Below, piece after piece: positions 40,637 to 50,323 of a DNA stretch of 64,000 nt. A program made the position numbers and the translations under genes. The notes beneath the pieces are model-generated. The model had not been told where the DNA came from and searched no databases. It saw only the letters and a list, made by a program, of their open reading frames with translations. The stretch is from Eubacterium sp. (GTDB taxonomy: Bacteria; Bacillota; Clostridia; Oscillospirales; Acutalibacteraceae). The stretch is taken from contig JAFSRX010000066.1 in the NCBI GenBank assembly GCA_017445905.1, positions 1-64,000 on the forward strand, written 5' to 3'. How positions within the stretch are numbered: position 1 is the first letter of the stretch; each line of letters opens with the position of its first letter.

Positions 40637-41459
40637 ATATCGGATAATAAGAATAAGAAAATCCGTTTTCTTTTTCCCATTCATAAAGATCGTCAAGAGT
40701 TATTGAAACGCTTTCCTTGTTTCCTTGAACAAGATTAACATCAATAAACTTCTCTCCCTCTTTAGTTGCTTTTCTGAGCTTTTCATTCCAGTTAAGAGCA
40801 AACATAGCATCGTTAAGGCAGATAATATCAAAATTATCATTTTCCTTTGAATAAGCTGCATTTGCAGGATAAATATTTTTAGGTGAAGCAAGAATTTTAT
40901 TTTTATAATTTCCCTTTTTAAACTCGCAGTATTCATTATAAAGAATATCGCAAACCTCTTTTATTGAAAGAGAGGTTGTGTCAAGAACAAGATTATAATT
41001 CGAATAATCGTTCATAACAACATTATAAACCTTCAGATATCTTTCAGCCTCAAGCCTTCTTCTTTCAACGAGCTGATTTGTTGCGTCCTGCTGAGAGGAG
41101 TATTTTTCTTCCTTTGTTACTCTGTTATGAAAAACTCTTCTTCCTGCTTCGGAGGGGCTTACGAGCAGATGGATTTTAAATGAATCGGGAACAAAATGCC
41201 ACGCAAGTCTTGAATCAAATATAACATCCTCGCCCTCATGCTCTTTTGCAAATTCAACCGTTGCGTTATCAATAATATAATCAAGCGAGTAATCCTTGCC
41301 CGATTCTTTATTCATTTCAAGAGTTGAAATTCCCTGCTGCTGCGCTCTTTCACGCTGAATTCTTCCCGTGCTGAAAACATCAAAACCGTGTTCATTCTTA
41401 AAAAACTTACAAATTTCACTTTTTCCGCTGCCAAGCTGGCCATTGATTGTTATATACAT
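40635..41459 (-). CDS. Cytidylate kinase-like P-loop protein with extra C-terminal domain
   Basis: A 274-aa protein. The N-terminal half is a nucleotide kinase fold: Walker A NGQLGSGKSEIC near residue 8, STGRIQRERA, DVIFDSRLAWHF (DSR as in CMP kinases) and an Arg-rich lid RRVFHNRVTKEE / ERRRLEAERY. The C-terminal part (about 195-274) is a separate small domain (DIICLNDAMFALNWNEKLR.., KFIDVNLVQGNKES) I do not recognise. The true substrate is unknown. It has its own consensus promoter overlapping the end of the upstream gene, and GGAGGTG before the ATG. Confidence 0.78.
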   Translation of the reverse strand: MYITINGQLGSGKSEICKFFKNEHGFDVFSTGRIQRERAQQQGISTLEMNKESGKDYSLDYIIDNATVEFAKEHEGEDVIFDSRLAWHFVPDSFKIHLLVSPSEAGRRVFHNRVTKEEKYSSQQDATNQLVERRRLEAERYLKVYNVVMNDYSNYNLVLDTTSLSIKEVCDILYNEYCEFKKGNYKNKILASPKNIYPANAAYSKENDNFDIICLNDAMFALNWNEKLRKATKEGEKFIDVNLVQGNKESVSITLDDLYEWEKENGFSYSYYPI

Positions 41460-41487
41460 TCAGCACCTCCGAAAAATTATTATTAAT

Positions 41488-41516
41488 AATATAGCTTTTG
41501 CGGGTGTTTTTGTCAA
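41488..41516 (-). promoter_or_regulatory. Consensus promoter overlapping the upstream stop codon
   Basis: Minus strand: TTGACA (41511-41516), 17 bp, TATATT (41488-41493). The TGA stop of the TauE gene is within the -35 box. Confidence 0.8.
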
Positions 41517-42301
41517 GCAAATATTGAGCGATAAATATTAACAAAACACATAGCAATAACAATAACCTGAACTGCAGTATAAACTCCGTTCACTGCTTTG
41601 TCGCTGAGCTTTCTGTTTATTATTCTTCCGCAGAGTGCTCCGATAACTCCTGCAATAACAACAAATATAAGAATTTTCATATTAAAAGCCTGTGCGCCGT
41701 GATTAAATACTATTGATATCAGCTTCATAAACTGACAAAACAAAACGGAACTCAGCGAACAGATAACGGCAGTTTTAATCTCAAAACCGAAAACAAAAAT
41801 CAAAACTGCAACATTAATCGGACCTCCGCCGATTCCGAGAAATGCCGAAATTATTCCGAGCATCAAGCCAACAGGAATTCCAACAAGATTATTGTTACGT
41901 TCAAGGCTTTTTCGATTTTTGCTATTCATATAAATGATAACCGCAATAACTAAAATTAATAAAACAGCATTCTGAACAGCCTTAACACTATTATCATTTA
42001 ATGATTTAACGAGAAAATTGAAAATAAAATCGCCGATTAATCCGCCGACAAGTGAGCCCGAAGCAACACAAAAAATTGTTTTGCTTTTTTCTTTTTCCTG
42101 TTTGAATTTTTTTGTGCTCATTCCAACCGATACTGCGCTCATTGCAAAAACGGTTGACGAGGTTAAAACGCTAATCTGAAATGCCGAGTAATCGCCGAGC
42201 ATATCAAAAATCGGTTTCATAATAACTCCGCCGCCCATTCCCGATATCGAGCCGATAAGAGTTGAAAAAAGCGAAACTATTATATAGATAACATCTTTCA
42301 T
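41513..42301 (-). CDS. TauE/SafE-family anion permease
   Basis: A 262-aa polytopic protein of the sulfite exporter TauE/SafE family, about eight hydrophobic segments in two similar halves. The duplicated glycine motifs GSISGMGGGVIMKP (near residue 15) and GIISAFLGIGGGPINV (near 147) are diagnostic. Members move sulfite, sulfoacetate or other small anions; the substrate is unknown. ATG 42301 is preferred because AGGTGA lies 5 bases upstream; an in-frame earlier codon is in the promoter region. Confidence 0.87.
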   Translation of the reverse strand: MKDVIYIIVSLFSTLIGSISGMGGGVIMKPIFDMLGDYSAFQISVLTSSTVFAMSAVSVGMSTKKFKQEKEKSKTIFCVASGSLVGGLIGDFIFNFLVKSLNDNSVKAVQNAVLLILVIAVIIYMNSKNRKSLERNNNLVGIPVGLMLGIISAFLGIGGGPINVAVLIFVFGFEIKTAVICSLSSVLFCQFMKLISIVFNHGAQAFNMKILIFVVIAGVIGALCGRIINRKLSDKAVNGVYTAVQVIVIAMCFVNIYRSIFA

Positions 42302-42317
42302 TTCATCACCTGAATAT

Positions 42318-42346
42318 ATCATAACACAGTATAAATATTAATACAA
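42318..42346 (-). promoter_or_regulatory. TauE-family gene promoter
   Basis: Minus strand: TTGTAT (42341-42346), 17 bp, TATGAT (42318-42323). Confidence 0.65.
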
Positions 42347-42358
42347 CTTTATTATAAG

Positions 42359-42387
42359 TTGATTTTTTTATCCGCTTATATTATAAT
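42359..42387 (+). promoter_or_regulatory. murF promoter
   Basis: TTGATT (42359-42364), 17 bp, TATAAT (42382-42387), 32 bases before murF; divergent from the TauE promoter. Confidence 0.78.
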
Positions 42388-42419
42388 TTTTACATACCTA
42401 TAAACAGAGGAGCGAAAAA

Positions 42420-43793
42420 ATGAAAGAATTAAAGCTTACTGATATTATAAAAAGCATTGGCGCTCAGTGTGATTACAGCGGAGATATCGAAATAAACGGG
42501 GTGAGCACCGATACAAGAACTATTGAAAAGGGCAATTTGTTTATTGCTATTATCGGCGATAATTTCGACGGTCACGACTATATTAAGACCGCCGAGGAAA
42601 AGGGTGCTGCGGCAGTTATATGCTCAAAAGAGGTTGAAGCAAATATTCCTGTTTTAATGGTTGATGACACTCTTATGGCATTCGGTCGCCTTGCCGAGTA
42701 CTACAGAAAGCTTCTCAACATTAAGGTTGTTGCTGTAACGGGAAGCAACGGAAAAACCTCAACAAGAGATATGATAAAAACTGTTTTATCAACAAAATAT
42801 AAGGTTTACTCACCTGTTGGAAATTTCAATAATTTCATTGGCGTTCCGAGAAGCATTTTAAAAATTAATTCTTCCCACGAAATTGCAGTTATTGAAATCG
42901 GTATGAACCACCTCGGCGAAATCAGTTATCTTACAAATATTGCAAAGCCCGATGTTGCGCTAATAACCAATGTCGGAAAGGCGCATATAGGTAACCTTGG
43001 CTCGCAGGAAAATATTTTAAAAGCGAAGCTCGAAATTCTTGACGGCTTAAATAAAGACGGACTTCTTATTCTTAACGGAGATGACCCGCTTCTCTCCTTA
43101 GCTGATACAGGCGCATTCAAAAAGCAGTTTACAGGAATTGAAAACAAAAATGCAGATATTCAGGCTTTTGATATAAATTCGATTGACGGCAAAACTGAAT
43201 TTTCGGTTAAATGCGGTGATGAAACGGCGAGCGGATTCATTCCCGTTCTCGGGAAATACAATGTTTTAAATGCGCTTGAAGCAATGCTTTGCGGACTTCA
43301 TTTCGGTGTTGACCTTAAAACAGCATTTAGCGCACTCGAAAACTTTAAAGCTGCTAAAATGAGATGTGAAAAAGAGGAAATCGGCGGCGTAACCTTCATT
43401 AAGGATTACTATAACGCAAGCCCTGATTCTGCAAGAGTTGCACTTGAATCGCTTTCCTCATATGCAAGAGGCGGAAAAACTATTGCCCTTCTCGGAGAAA
43501 TGCTTGAGCTTGGCGAATTTTCGGCAAAAGAACACGAAAATCTCGGAAAAATGTGCGTTAAAAACGAAATTGATTTTGCATATTTCATAGGTGATGATTT
43601 TAAAGCGTTCAAAAAAGGGATGAAAAAAAATTCAAAGAGCTTCCAAGCTGAAGATAAGGAAAAAATGATTGAGGATATTAAAGCATTTTCAGATACTCTA
43701 AAAGCAGGTGACGCAGTTCTTGTCAAGGGCTCAAGAGGAATGAAAATGGAAGAGGTTTTTGAGGCAGTAAAAGAGCATTTAACAAAGGAATAA
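42420..43793 (+). CDS. murF: UDP-N-acetylmuramoyl-tripeptide--D-alanyl-D-alanine ligase
   Basis: A 457-aa Mur ligase adding D-Ala-D-Ala to the peptidoglycan precursor. Domain 1 contains the substrate motif VSTDTRTIEKGNLFIAI. The central ATPase has VTGSNGKTSTRDM (P-loop, near residue 108), GNFNNFIGVP and IEIGMNHLGEI. Domain 3 has KDYYNASPDSARVAL and VLVKGSRGMKMEEV. Full length. It shares a transcript with the gene starting one base after its stop. Confidence 0.95.
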   Translation: MKELKLTDIIKSIGAQCDYSGDIEINGVSTDTRTIEKGNLFIAIIGDNFDGHDYIKTAEEKGAAAVICSKEVEANIPVLMVDDTLMAFGRLAEYYRKLLNIKVVAVTGSNGKTSTRDMIKTVLSTKYKVYSPVGNFNNFIGVPRSILKINSSHEIAVIEIGMNHLGEISYLTNIAKPDVALITNVGKAHIGNLGSQENILKAKLEILDGLNKDGLLILNGDDPLLSLADTGAFKKQFTGIENKNADIQAFDINSIDGKTEFSVKCGDETASGFIPVLGKYNVLNALEAMLCGLHFGVDLKTAFSALENFKAAKMRCEKEEIGGVTFIKDYYNASPDSARVALESLSSYARGGKTIALLGEMLELGEFSAKEHENLGKMCVKNEIDFAYFIGDDFKAFKKGMKKNSKSFQAEDKEKMIEDIKAFSDTLKAGDAVLVKGSRGMKMEEVFEAVKEHLTKE

Positions 43794-43794
43794 T

Positions 43795-45366
43795 ATGGAA
43801 AAGAAAAGGCAAATTATTAACATTGTCAATTTCATAAGGGGCTTTGACTCCGAGCCACAGCCGGAGCTTGAAACCTACAAAACAGTTAAAAATCAGATTG
43901 AACTGATTGATAAATATAATTTCAAGGCAACATTTCTCATTCAGTATGACGCACTGCAAATGAAGCATTTCAGGGAGCTTATGCTTTCTCTTGATAAAAA
44001 CCGATATGAAATCGGAGTCTGGTTTGAAGTTATAAAGCCACTTGCCGAGGATGCCGGCGTTAAATGGAACTGCGACAGAGAATGGAGCGGCGCCTGTAAC
44101 TGCGGCTATGCAATGGCATATCCGAACAATATCCGTGAGAAGATGATTGACCTTGTTTTCGAGCAGTTCAAGGGTATTTTCGGATATTATCCTAAAGTTT
44201 TCGGCGCATGGTTTTATGATACCTATACGATAAGATATATAGCCGATAAATACGGTCTTGACGCGCTTTGCAACTGCAAGGAGCAGTTTGGAACGGATGG
44301 CTACACCCTTTGGGGCGGATACTACGGTCAGGCATATTATCCGAGCAGGAAAAATGTTTTTCTTCCTGCACAGAAAAAGGATAATCAAATTGATATTCCG
44401 CTGTTTAAAATGCTCGGCTCGGACCAGGTATATCAGTATGACTGCGCTTATAATGAGGATTTAAGCCCTAAAAAATCCCAGTGCGTTATAACCCTTGAGC
44501 CTGTTTATCACGATATCGGCGGCGAGCTTAACGAATGGGTTGACTGGTATCTTAAAGAGAATTTCAACGGCGAATGCCTTTCTTTCGGGTATGCTCAGGC
44601 AGGTCAGGAAAACTCTTTTGGCTGGCAGAAAATGAAGGACGGACTGAGATATCAGTTTGCTCTCTTTGATGAACTGCAAAAACAGGGCAAAATTGAAATT
44701 GAACAGCTCGGCGAAAGCGGAAGATGGTTTAAAGAAAAATATAATTCAACCCCTGCAAGCGCTATAACAGCCCACAGTGCATACGACGATGAAAATAAAA
44801 ACACCGCCTGGTACTGCTGCAAAAACTACAGAATTAATCTTTACAGCGAAGACGGAAAAATCAGAATAAGGGATTTGCATATATTCGATGACAGCATTGA
44901 AGACCCGTTTGAACATGAAGTTTGCAAGAAAACCTTTGCGGTTTATGAAACTCTTCCTGTTGTTGACGGTTATCTTTTCAGCGGAAACTCTGTTCGCTCA
45001 GGCGCATTTTTCAGTTTTAAAGACGGAAAAGATTTTTCTTGCAAAGAGATGAAATTCATTGAAAATGATGAAAAATGCTGCGATGTTATATTCAAGAATG
45101 ACAACGATTTTGTTAAATTCTTCCTGTCGGAAAATGAAGTTAAAATAACGTCAAATAAGGATTTTGAAATTGAGAATGTTATAGGAAGAGAGAGCAAATT
45201 TGTTCCGACTCTGATTAATAACGATAATAAGAAAATCACTTTTAAATATCTTGAAAAGGAATATGGGATTGAGCTTTTGAACGGTGAATTTTTAAATAAT
45301 AAAAAAATCATCTCTGAAAGCAGTAAAATCACTCTGAGTTTTTTCCATAAAAATGATATTGTCTGA
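43795..45366 (+). CDS. Deacetylase-fold (NodB/glycosidase-like) protein of unknown function
   Basis: A 523-aa protein without a signal peptide. Residues 1-310 look like a (beta/alpha) barrel of the polysaccharide deacetylase/GH38-57 superfamily: IVNFIRGFD (an Asp near residue 18 where NodB proteins have one), FKATFLIQYDAL, the search for EIGVWFEV, and FGAWFYDTYTIRYIADKYG. The rest is beta-rich and may bind carbohydrate. The usual TxDDG motif is not intact, so deacetylase activity is doubtful. Coupled to murF (AAGGAATAAT, then ATG), which hints at cell envelope work. Confidence 0.7.
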   Translation: MEKKRQIINIVNFIRGFDSEPQPELETYKTVKNQIELIDKYNFKATFLIQYDALQMKHFRELMLSLDKNRYEIGVWFEVIKPLAEDAGVKWNCDREWSGACNCGYAMAYPNNIREKMIDLVFEQFKGIFGYYPKVFGAWFYDTYTIRYIADKYGLDALCNCKEQFGTDGYTLWGGYYGQAYYPSRKNVFLPAQKKDNQIDIPLFKMLGSDQVYQYDCAYNEDLSPKKSQCVITLEPVYHDIGGELNEWVDWYLKENFNGECLSFGYAQAGQENSFGWQKMKDGLRYQFALFDELQKQGKIEIEQLGESGRWFKEKYNSTPASAITAHSAYDDENKNTAWYCCKNYRINLYSEDGKIRIRDLHIFDDSIEDPFEHEVCKKTFAVYETLPVVDGYLFSGNSVRSGAFFSFKDGKDFSCKEMKFIENDEKCCDVIFKNDNDFVKFFLSENEVKITSNKDFEIENVIGRESKFVPTLINNDNKKITFKYLEKEYGIELLNGEFLNNKKIISESSKITLSFFHKNDIV

Positions 45367-45387
45367 TTAAAAGTTTTTTGATATAAT
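45359..45387 (+). promoter_or_regulatory. Promoter of the alpha/beta hydrolase gene
   Basis: TTGTCT (45359-45364), 17 bp, TATAAT (45382-45387) with an extended TG; the -35 overlaps the end of the preceding gene. Confidence 0.75.
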
Positions 45388-45411
45388 TTTAAAAAAGAAC
45401 GGAGGTTCGTT

Positions 45412-46557
45412 ATGCCAAAGGTTCAGGAAAAAAAGAAAATGAATATAGGATTAAAAATTCTTATAATTCTTTTAAGCATTATTCTTGTTATTGCCCTCGC
45501 TGCAATAATATTTATCAATGTTGTAACAAAGCCTGTTTCGGATAAAGACCCGAATAAATATGCCGTTGGCGGAATGGTTGTTTCAGATACAGTTGAATAT
45601 AAGGATGACAGCGGCAAGGGGTTAAGGCATAATCCCGTTATACGCATTATGCAGATGGTCTGGCGTTTCTGCGCTGACGGAGATGCTGCAAAACACGCTT
45701 CCCAGACTCCGCCGAAAAACATTGTTAAATTCGAGGACATTCCCTACATAGATGACGGAAATATCTATCATCAGCTTGATGTTTATTATCCACAGGGAAC
45801 AAGCAAGAAAGCAAGGCTCCCCGTTATCATTGATATTCACGGCGGTGGCTGGATGTACGGCGATAAGGATTTAAACGAATACTATTGCCTTGCGCTTGCC
45901 AAAAAGGGATATGTTGTTTTCAATATGAGTTATCGCCTTGTTCCCGACGTTACTGTCAACGAGCAGCTTCAGGATGTTGCAAAGGCGCTGAATTTCATCA
46001 GCAAGAATATGAAAAACTATCCTTGCGACAGAGAAAATATTATGCTAACAGGTGACTCAGCAGGCGGACAGCTCGCTGTTTATTCAGCAGTTCTTCTTCA
46101 GAATGAAGAGCTAAGAAGCACCTTTGATGTTGTTGACGGAAATCTTGATTTAACCGCCCTCGTTTTAACCTCCCCTGTTTCATATATGAAGGACGGCGGA
46201 GCGTTCAGCGTTTATACAAAAATCCTATGGGGCAAGGATTATGAACAGAAAGAAACCTTTAACTTTATGGATTTAAACGAGATAATCGACTATGCCGAGC
46301 AGCTGCCCCCGACATATCTGATAACGAGCAGCGGAGATTCACTCGCACACGACCAGACTGTTAAAGCATATAATCTCATCGCTGAAAAAGGAGCAAAATG
46401 CGAAATTTCGGACTATGGCAATGAATTCGGAGAGCCCCTCCCCCATGTTTTCAGCGTTTTGTTCCCGTTTGATGAAGCAGGACAGGATGTTATTGAAAAA
46501 GAATGCGACTTCTTCCAGAGAGCGATGCTTCTCAAGGTTGAGGAAGTTGAAGAATAA
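45412..46557 (+). CDS. Membrane-anchored alpha/beta hydrolase (esterase-like)
   Basis: A 381-aa hydrolase of the HSL/BD-FAE carboxylesterase type. One N-terminal membrane helix (about 11-33), then the oxyanion motif DIHGGGWMYGD near residue 143, the nucleophile elbow TGDSAGGQ near 216, an Asp in ITSSGDSL near 309 and a His in PLPHVFS near 343. It is therefore catalytically complete and predicted to act outside the membrane, for example on acetylated or feruloylated glycans or lipids. Own promoter and GGAGG; terminator follows at 46583. Confidence 0.86.
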   Translation: MPKVQEKKKMNIGLKILIILLSIILVIALAAIIFINVVTKPVSDKDPNKYAVGGMVVSDTVEYKDDSGKGLRHNPVIRIMQMVWRFCADGDAAKHASQTPPKNIVKFEDIPYIDDGNIYHQLDVYYPQGTSKKARLPVIIDIHGGGWMYGDKDLNEYYCLALAKKGYVVFNMSYRLVPDVTVNEQLQDVAKALNFISKNMKNYPCDRENIMLTGDSAGGQLAVYSAVLLQNEELRSTFDVVDGNLDLTALVLTSPVSYMKDGGAFSVYTKILWGKDYEQKETFNFMDLNEIIDYAEQLPPTYLITSSGDSLAHDQTVKAYNLIAEKGAKCEISDYGNEFGEPLPHVFSVLFPFDEAGQDVIEKECDFFQRAMLLKVEEVEE

Positions 46558-46582
46558 CAGAAAGCTCTTAGCTAAAAGATAA

Positions 46583-46620
46583 AAAAATTGGATTGTCTTA
46601 TTTCGGACAATCCAATTTTT
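46583..46620. terminator. Bidirectional terminator
   Basis: A 15-bp stem AAAAATTGGATTGTC (46583-46597) / 46606-46620 with an 8-nt loop, between the hydrolase gene (+) and dnaJ (-). Confidence 0.88.
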
Positions 46621-46623
46621 GTT

Positions 46624-47781
46624 TTATTTGAATTTATCGAAAAAACCTTTTTTACCCGAGTTTTTCGGTGGAACATAGGCTTTATCGAATTGCATAAGAA
46701 TATCTTTTTGTTCCTTAGTAAGCTCCTTGGGAATATCAACGATAATCTTAACAAACATATCGCCCTTGCCGACTCCGTTAAGTCGCTGGATACCCTTTCC
46801 TTTGAGCTTGAATACATCACCCGGCTGAGTTCCCGCAGGGATGAAGTATTTAATATCGTTATCAAGAGTCGGAACTCTTACCTCTGCGCCGAGAGCAGCT
46901 TCAACAATACTGATATGCTTGTTATACAGTATATCGAAATCCTCTCTTTCAAAATCCTTGTGAGGCTTAACATTGATAACAACTCTTAAATCGCCGCTCG
47001 GTCCGCCGTTTATTCCGCTGTCACCGTAGCCGCGGACATTAACAACCTGACGATTATCAATTCCTGCAGGGATATTGATATCAACCTTCGTCTTTTTACG
47101 GACCTTCCCTTTTCCGCCGCATTTTGAACAGGGAGTTTCAATAATCTTTCCCTTACCGCCGCAACGTGAACAGGGTCTCTGGGTGCTCATAACACCGAAA
47201 GCCGTTCTCTGCTGAACATTAACAACGCCTCTGCCCTGACATTCAGGACATTTTGTTGCAGATGTTCCCTCGGCTGCGCCCGTTCCGTGACACTGCGAGC
47301 AATCCTCAACTCTTGAAATCTCAATAGTCTTCTTGCAGCCCTTAGCAGCCTCTTCAAAGGTTATTGTTACAGCGGACTGAATATCCCTTCCTCTCTGGGG
47401 AGCGTTTGGATTTCTTGAGCCGCCGAAACCGCCGAAGCCTCCGCCTCCTCCGAAGAAGGAGGAGAAGATATCTCCGAGGTCGATATCGCCGTCGAATCCG
47501 CCGAAACCGCCGCCAAATCCGCCTGCGCCCTGACCCGCGCCGTAGTTCGGGTCAACGCCGGCAAAACCGAATTGGTCGTATCTCGCCTTTTTCTCGGGGT
47601 CGGAAAGAACCTCATATGCCTCGTTGCATTCCTTAAATTTTGCTTCTGCCTCTGCATTATCGGGATTGAGGTCGGGATGATATTTTTTTGCGGTTTTTCT
47701 ATATGCTTTTTTTATTTCATCATCCGAAGCTCCCTTGCTTACGCCGAGAACTTCATAGTAATCGCGTTTGTTTTCAGGCAT
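46624..47781 (-). CDS. dnaJ: Chaperone DnaJ (Hsp40)
   Basis: A 385-aa type I J protein, cochaperone of DnaK. J domain 1-70 with YHPDL (HPD), Gly/Phe-rich linker (about 78-125), four zinc-finger motifs ([32 protein letters not shown]), C-terminal substrate domains and dimerisation end. Last gene of hrcA-grpE-dnaK-dnaJ; the 131-bp gap to dnaK is filled with repeat sequence. Confidence 0.97.
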   Translation of the reverse strand: MPENKRDYYEVLGVSKGASDDEIKKAYRKTAKKYHPDLNPDNAEAEAKFKECNEAYEVLSDPEKKARYDQFGFAGVDPNYGAGQGAGGFGGGFGGFDGDIDLGDIFSSFFGGGGGFGGFGGSRNPNAPQRGRDIQSAVTITFEEAAKGCKKTIEISRVEDCSQCHGTGAAEGTSATKCPECQGRGVVNVQQRTAFGVMSTQRPCSRCGGKGKIIETPCSKCGGKGKVRKKTKVDINIPAGIDNRQVVNVRGYGDSGINGGPSGDLRVVINVKPHKDFEREDFDILYNKHISIVEAALGAEVRVPTLDNDIKYFIPAGTQPGDVFKLKGKGIQRLNGVGKGDMFVKIIVDIPKELTKEQKDILMQFDKAYVPPKNSGKKGFFDKFK

Positions 47782-47832
47782 TTTTGCCTCCAGTAAAATT
47801 TTGTTATGTATTACGCCGTTGGTGAAGAAAAG

Positions 47833-47930
47833 AGGGAACGCTCCACATTCGATCGTCGATTATATAATCGGAGCGGAGCGACCCGAAATTCTCAATTCTC
47901 AATTTTCAATTCTTAATTCTCATCTACCTC
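47833..47930 (+). repeat. Head/tail element between dnaJ and dnaK, supplying the dnaK stop
   Basis: GGAACGCTCC.. dyad and ATTATATAAT palindrome, then the head GAGCGGAGCG (47871-47880), ACCCG, and a long tail of AATTCTC units (about 47885-47921). The dnaK stop TAA (47913-47915) is made by one of these units. Confidence 0.7.
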
Positions 47931-49739
47931 AGTATAATCAGTATATCCGTCATCCGGCTGCTGAGCGCCCTGAGTCGGGTCTGCCTGAGGTCCGCCCTGA
48001 GCTGCCTGAGCTGCTTCATAGAGCTTCTGAGAAACCTCGTAGAATTTGTTTGTTAAGTCTTCCTGAGTTGACTTTATAGCTTCGTTATCCTCGCCTTTAA
48101 GAGCTTCTTTAAGAGCGGCAACCTTTGTTTCAAGAGCTGCTTTATCATCTGCTGAGAACTTATCGCCGTCCTCTGAAAGCATTTTTTCGGTCTGGTAAAC
48201 CATCTGGTCTGCGTTGTTTCTGAGGTCAACAGCTTCTCTCTTTTTCTTATCCTCTTCTGCAAACTGCTCAGCTTCACGAACAGCCTTATCAATATCATCC
48301 TTGCTCATATTTGAAGAAGCGGTGATAGAGATTTCCTGTGCCTTGCCTGTTCCGAGGTCCTTAGCAGAAACATGAACAATACCGTTTGCATCGATATCAA
48401 AGGTAACTTCAATCTGCGGAACGCCTCTTCTTGCAGGAAGGATTCCGTCAAGGTGGAACATTCCGAGAGTTTTATTATCCTTTGCAAACTGTCTTTCACC
48501 CTGGAGAACGTGAACTTCAACAGAGGTCTGGTTATCAGCAGCAGTTGAGAAAATCTGTGATTTTTTAGTAGGAATAGTTGTATTTCTCTCGATGATAACG
48601 GTGTTTACGCCGCCCATTGTTTCGATACCGAGAGAAAGCGGAGTAACGTCGAGAAGGAGAAGACCTTTAACATCTCCGCCGAGAACACCGCCCTGAAGAG
48701 CAGCGCCCATAGCAACGCATTCATCGGGGTTAATTCCCTTGAAAGGCTCTTTGTTTGAGAACTTCTTGATAGCTTCCTGAACTGCAGGAATACGGGTTGA
48801 GCCGCCTACAAGAAGAATTTTGTCTATTTCATTCATTGAAAGACCTGAGTCGCTCATTGCCTGACGAACCGGACCCATTGTTGCTTCAACAAGGTCAGCT
48901 GTCATTTCATTGAACTTAGCTCTTGTTAATGTTGTTTCAAGGTGCTTAGGTCCTGTTGCATCAGCAGTGATGAAAGGAAGAGAAATCTGAGCAGTTGTCA
49001 TACCTGAAAGGTCAATCTTTGCCTTTTCAGCTGCTTCCTTAATTCTCTGCATAGCCATCTTATCGCCTGAAAGGTCAATTCCGTTCTGAGCTTTGAAATC
49101 AGCAACAAGCCAATCCATAATCTTCTTATCGAAATCGTCGCCGCCAAGACGGTTGTTACCTGCTGTTGCAAGAACTTCCTGAACGCCGTCGCCCATTTCG
49201 ATAATTGAAACGTCGAAGGTTCCGCCGCCGAGGTCATAAACCATAACCTTCTGGTCTTCCTCTTTGTCGATACCGAATGCAAGCGCTGCTGCGGTTGGCT
49301 CGTTGATAATTCTCTTAACATCAAGTCCTGCAATCTTACCTGCATCCTTAGTTGCCTGACGCTGTGAGTCGGTGAAATATGCAGGAACAGTGATAACCGC
49401 CTCTGTTACTTTTTCGCCGAGATAAGCCTCTGCATCGCTCTTTAATTTCTGAAGAATAATTGAGCTGATTTCCTGAGGAGTGAATGCCTTGCCGTCTATA
49501 TTAACCTTATAGTCGGAGCCCATATGTCTTTTAATTGAAGAAATGGTTTTATCGGGATTTGTAATTGCCTGGCGCTTTGCCACAGCTCCCACCATTCTTT
49601 CTCCGTCCTTTGTAAATGCAACAACTGACGGTGTTGTTCTTGCGCCCTCTGCGTTTGCTATAACTGTTGGCTCGCCGCCTTCGATTACTGCAACGCAGCT
49701 GTTTGTTGTACCTAAGTCAATACCAATAATCTTTCCCAT
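47913..49739 (-). CDS. dnaK: Molecular chaperone DnaK (Hsp70)
   Basis: A 608-aa Hsp70. ATPase domain with [14 protein letters not shown] at the N-terminus, [13 protein letters not shown] near residue 168, [13 protein letters not shown] near 309; substrate domain with [12 protein letters not shown], then the helical lid and a short Gln/Gly-rich C-terminal linker ending EVDEN. The tail is shorter than the E. coli one and the stop falls in repeat sequence. Preceded by AAGGAG. Confidence 0.98.
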   Translation of the reverse strand: MGKIIGIDLGTTNSCVAVIEGGEPTVIANAEGARTTPSVVAFTKDGERMVGAVAKRQAITNPDKTISSIKRHMGSDYKVNIDGKAFTPQEISSIILQKLKSDAEAYLGEKVTEAVITVPAYFTDSQRQATKDAGKIAGLDVKRIINEPTAAALAFGIDKEEDQKVMVYDLGGGTFDVSIIEMGDGVQEVLATAGNNRLGGDDFDKKIMDWLVADFKAQNGIDLSGDKMAMQRIKEAAEKAKIDLSGMTTAQISLPFITADATGPKHLETTLTRAKFNEMTADLVEATMGPVRQAMSDSGLSMNEIDKILLVGGSTRIPAVQEAIKKFSNKEPFKGINPDECVAMGAALQGGVLGGDVKGLLLLDVTPLSLGIETMGGVNTVIIERNTTIPTKKSQIFSTAADNQTSVEVHVLQGERQFAKDNKTLGMFHLDGILPARRGVPQIEVTFDIDANGIVHVSAKDLGTGKAQEISITASSNMSKDDIDKAVREAEQFAEEDKKKREAVDLRNNADQMVYQTEKMLSEDGDKFSADDKAALETKVAALKEALKGEDNEAIKSTQEDLTNKFYEVSQKLYEAAQAAQGGPQADPTQGAQQPDDGYTDYTEVDEN

Positions 49740-49801
49740 AATATTTTTCTCCTTTATATTAGTTTGTTGATTTGTTTATATAATTAAATGACTTTCGCCA
49801 T

Positions 49802-50323
49802 TTAGTTTGCGGTTTTAACCATTGCGGGTCTTATTACTCTGTCGCCCACTCTGTAGCCCTTCTGGAAAACATCTGTTATAACATTTTCTCCGAGGCTTTC
49901 ATCCTCAACGTGCATAACGGCGTTATGGTAATTCGGGTCGAATGTATCGCCGCTTTCACCGTATTGCTCAACTCCGAGCTTTTCAAGAGAAGCCATAAGT
50001 CCGTCGAGTGTCATCTGAACGCCCTTTTTAAGCGCTTCATAATCTGAATTTTCCTGAGCGAGCGCTCTTTCGAGATTATCAATAGAAGGAAGAATTTCGC
50101 CAACAACATTTCCCTTTGCATTGGAATAGGTCTGCTCCTTCTCCTTTGCGCTGCGGGCTCTGAAATTAGCATATTCAGCAGCAGTTCTGAGCAGCTGATC
50201 CTTTGTATCTTTAAGCTGAGCTTCCAGAGAGGGGGTTTCATCCTCTTTTTCTGTTTCGCTTTCAGCTTCTTTAACTTCCTCTTCCAAAACCTCTTCGTTT
50301 ACTTCTTTTTCTTTTTTACTCAT
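49802..50323 (-). CDS. grpE: Nucleotide exchange factor GrpE
   Basis: A 173-aa GrpE. Acidic N-terminal extension (about 1-30), long coiled-coil (QLLRTAAEYANFRARSAKEKEQTYSNA), four-helix bundle with LPSIDNLERAL, and C-terminal beta-wing (DPNYHNAVMHVED..., VFQKGYRVGDRVIRPAMVKTAN-type). It releases ADP from DnaK. ATG overlaps the hrcA stop (ATGA). Confidence 0.96.
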   Translation of the reverse strand: MSKKEKEVNEEVLEEEVKEAESETEKEDETPSLEAQLKDTKDQLLRTAAEYANFRARSAKEKEQTYSNAKGNVVGEILPSIDNLERALAQENSDYEALKKGVQMTLDGLMASLEKLGVEQYGESGDTFDPNYHNAVMHVEDESLGENVITDVFQKGYRVGDRVIRPAMVKTAN

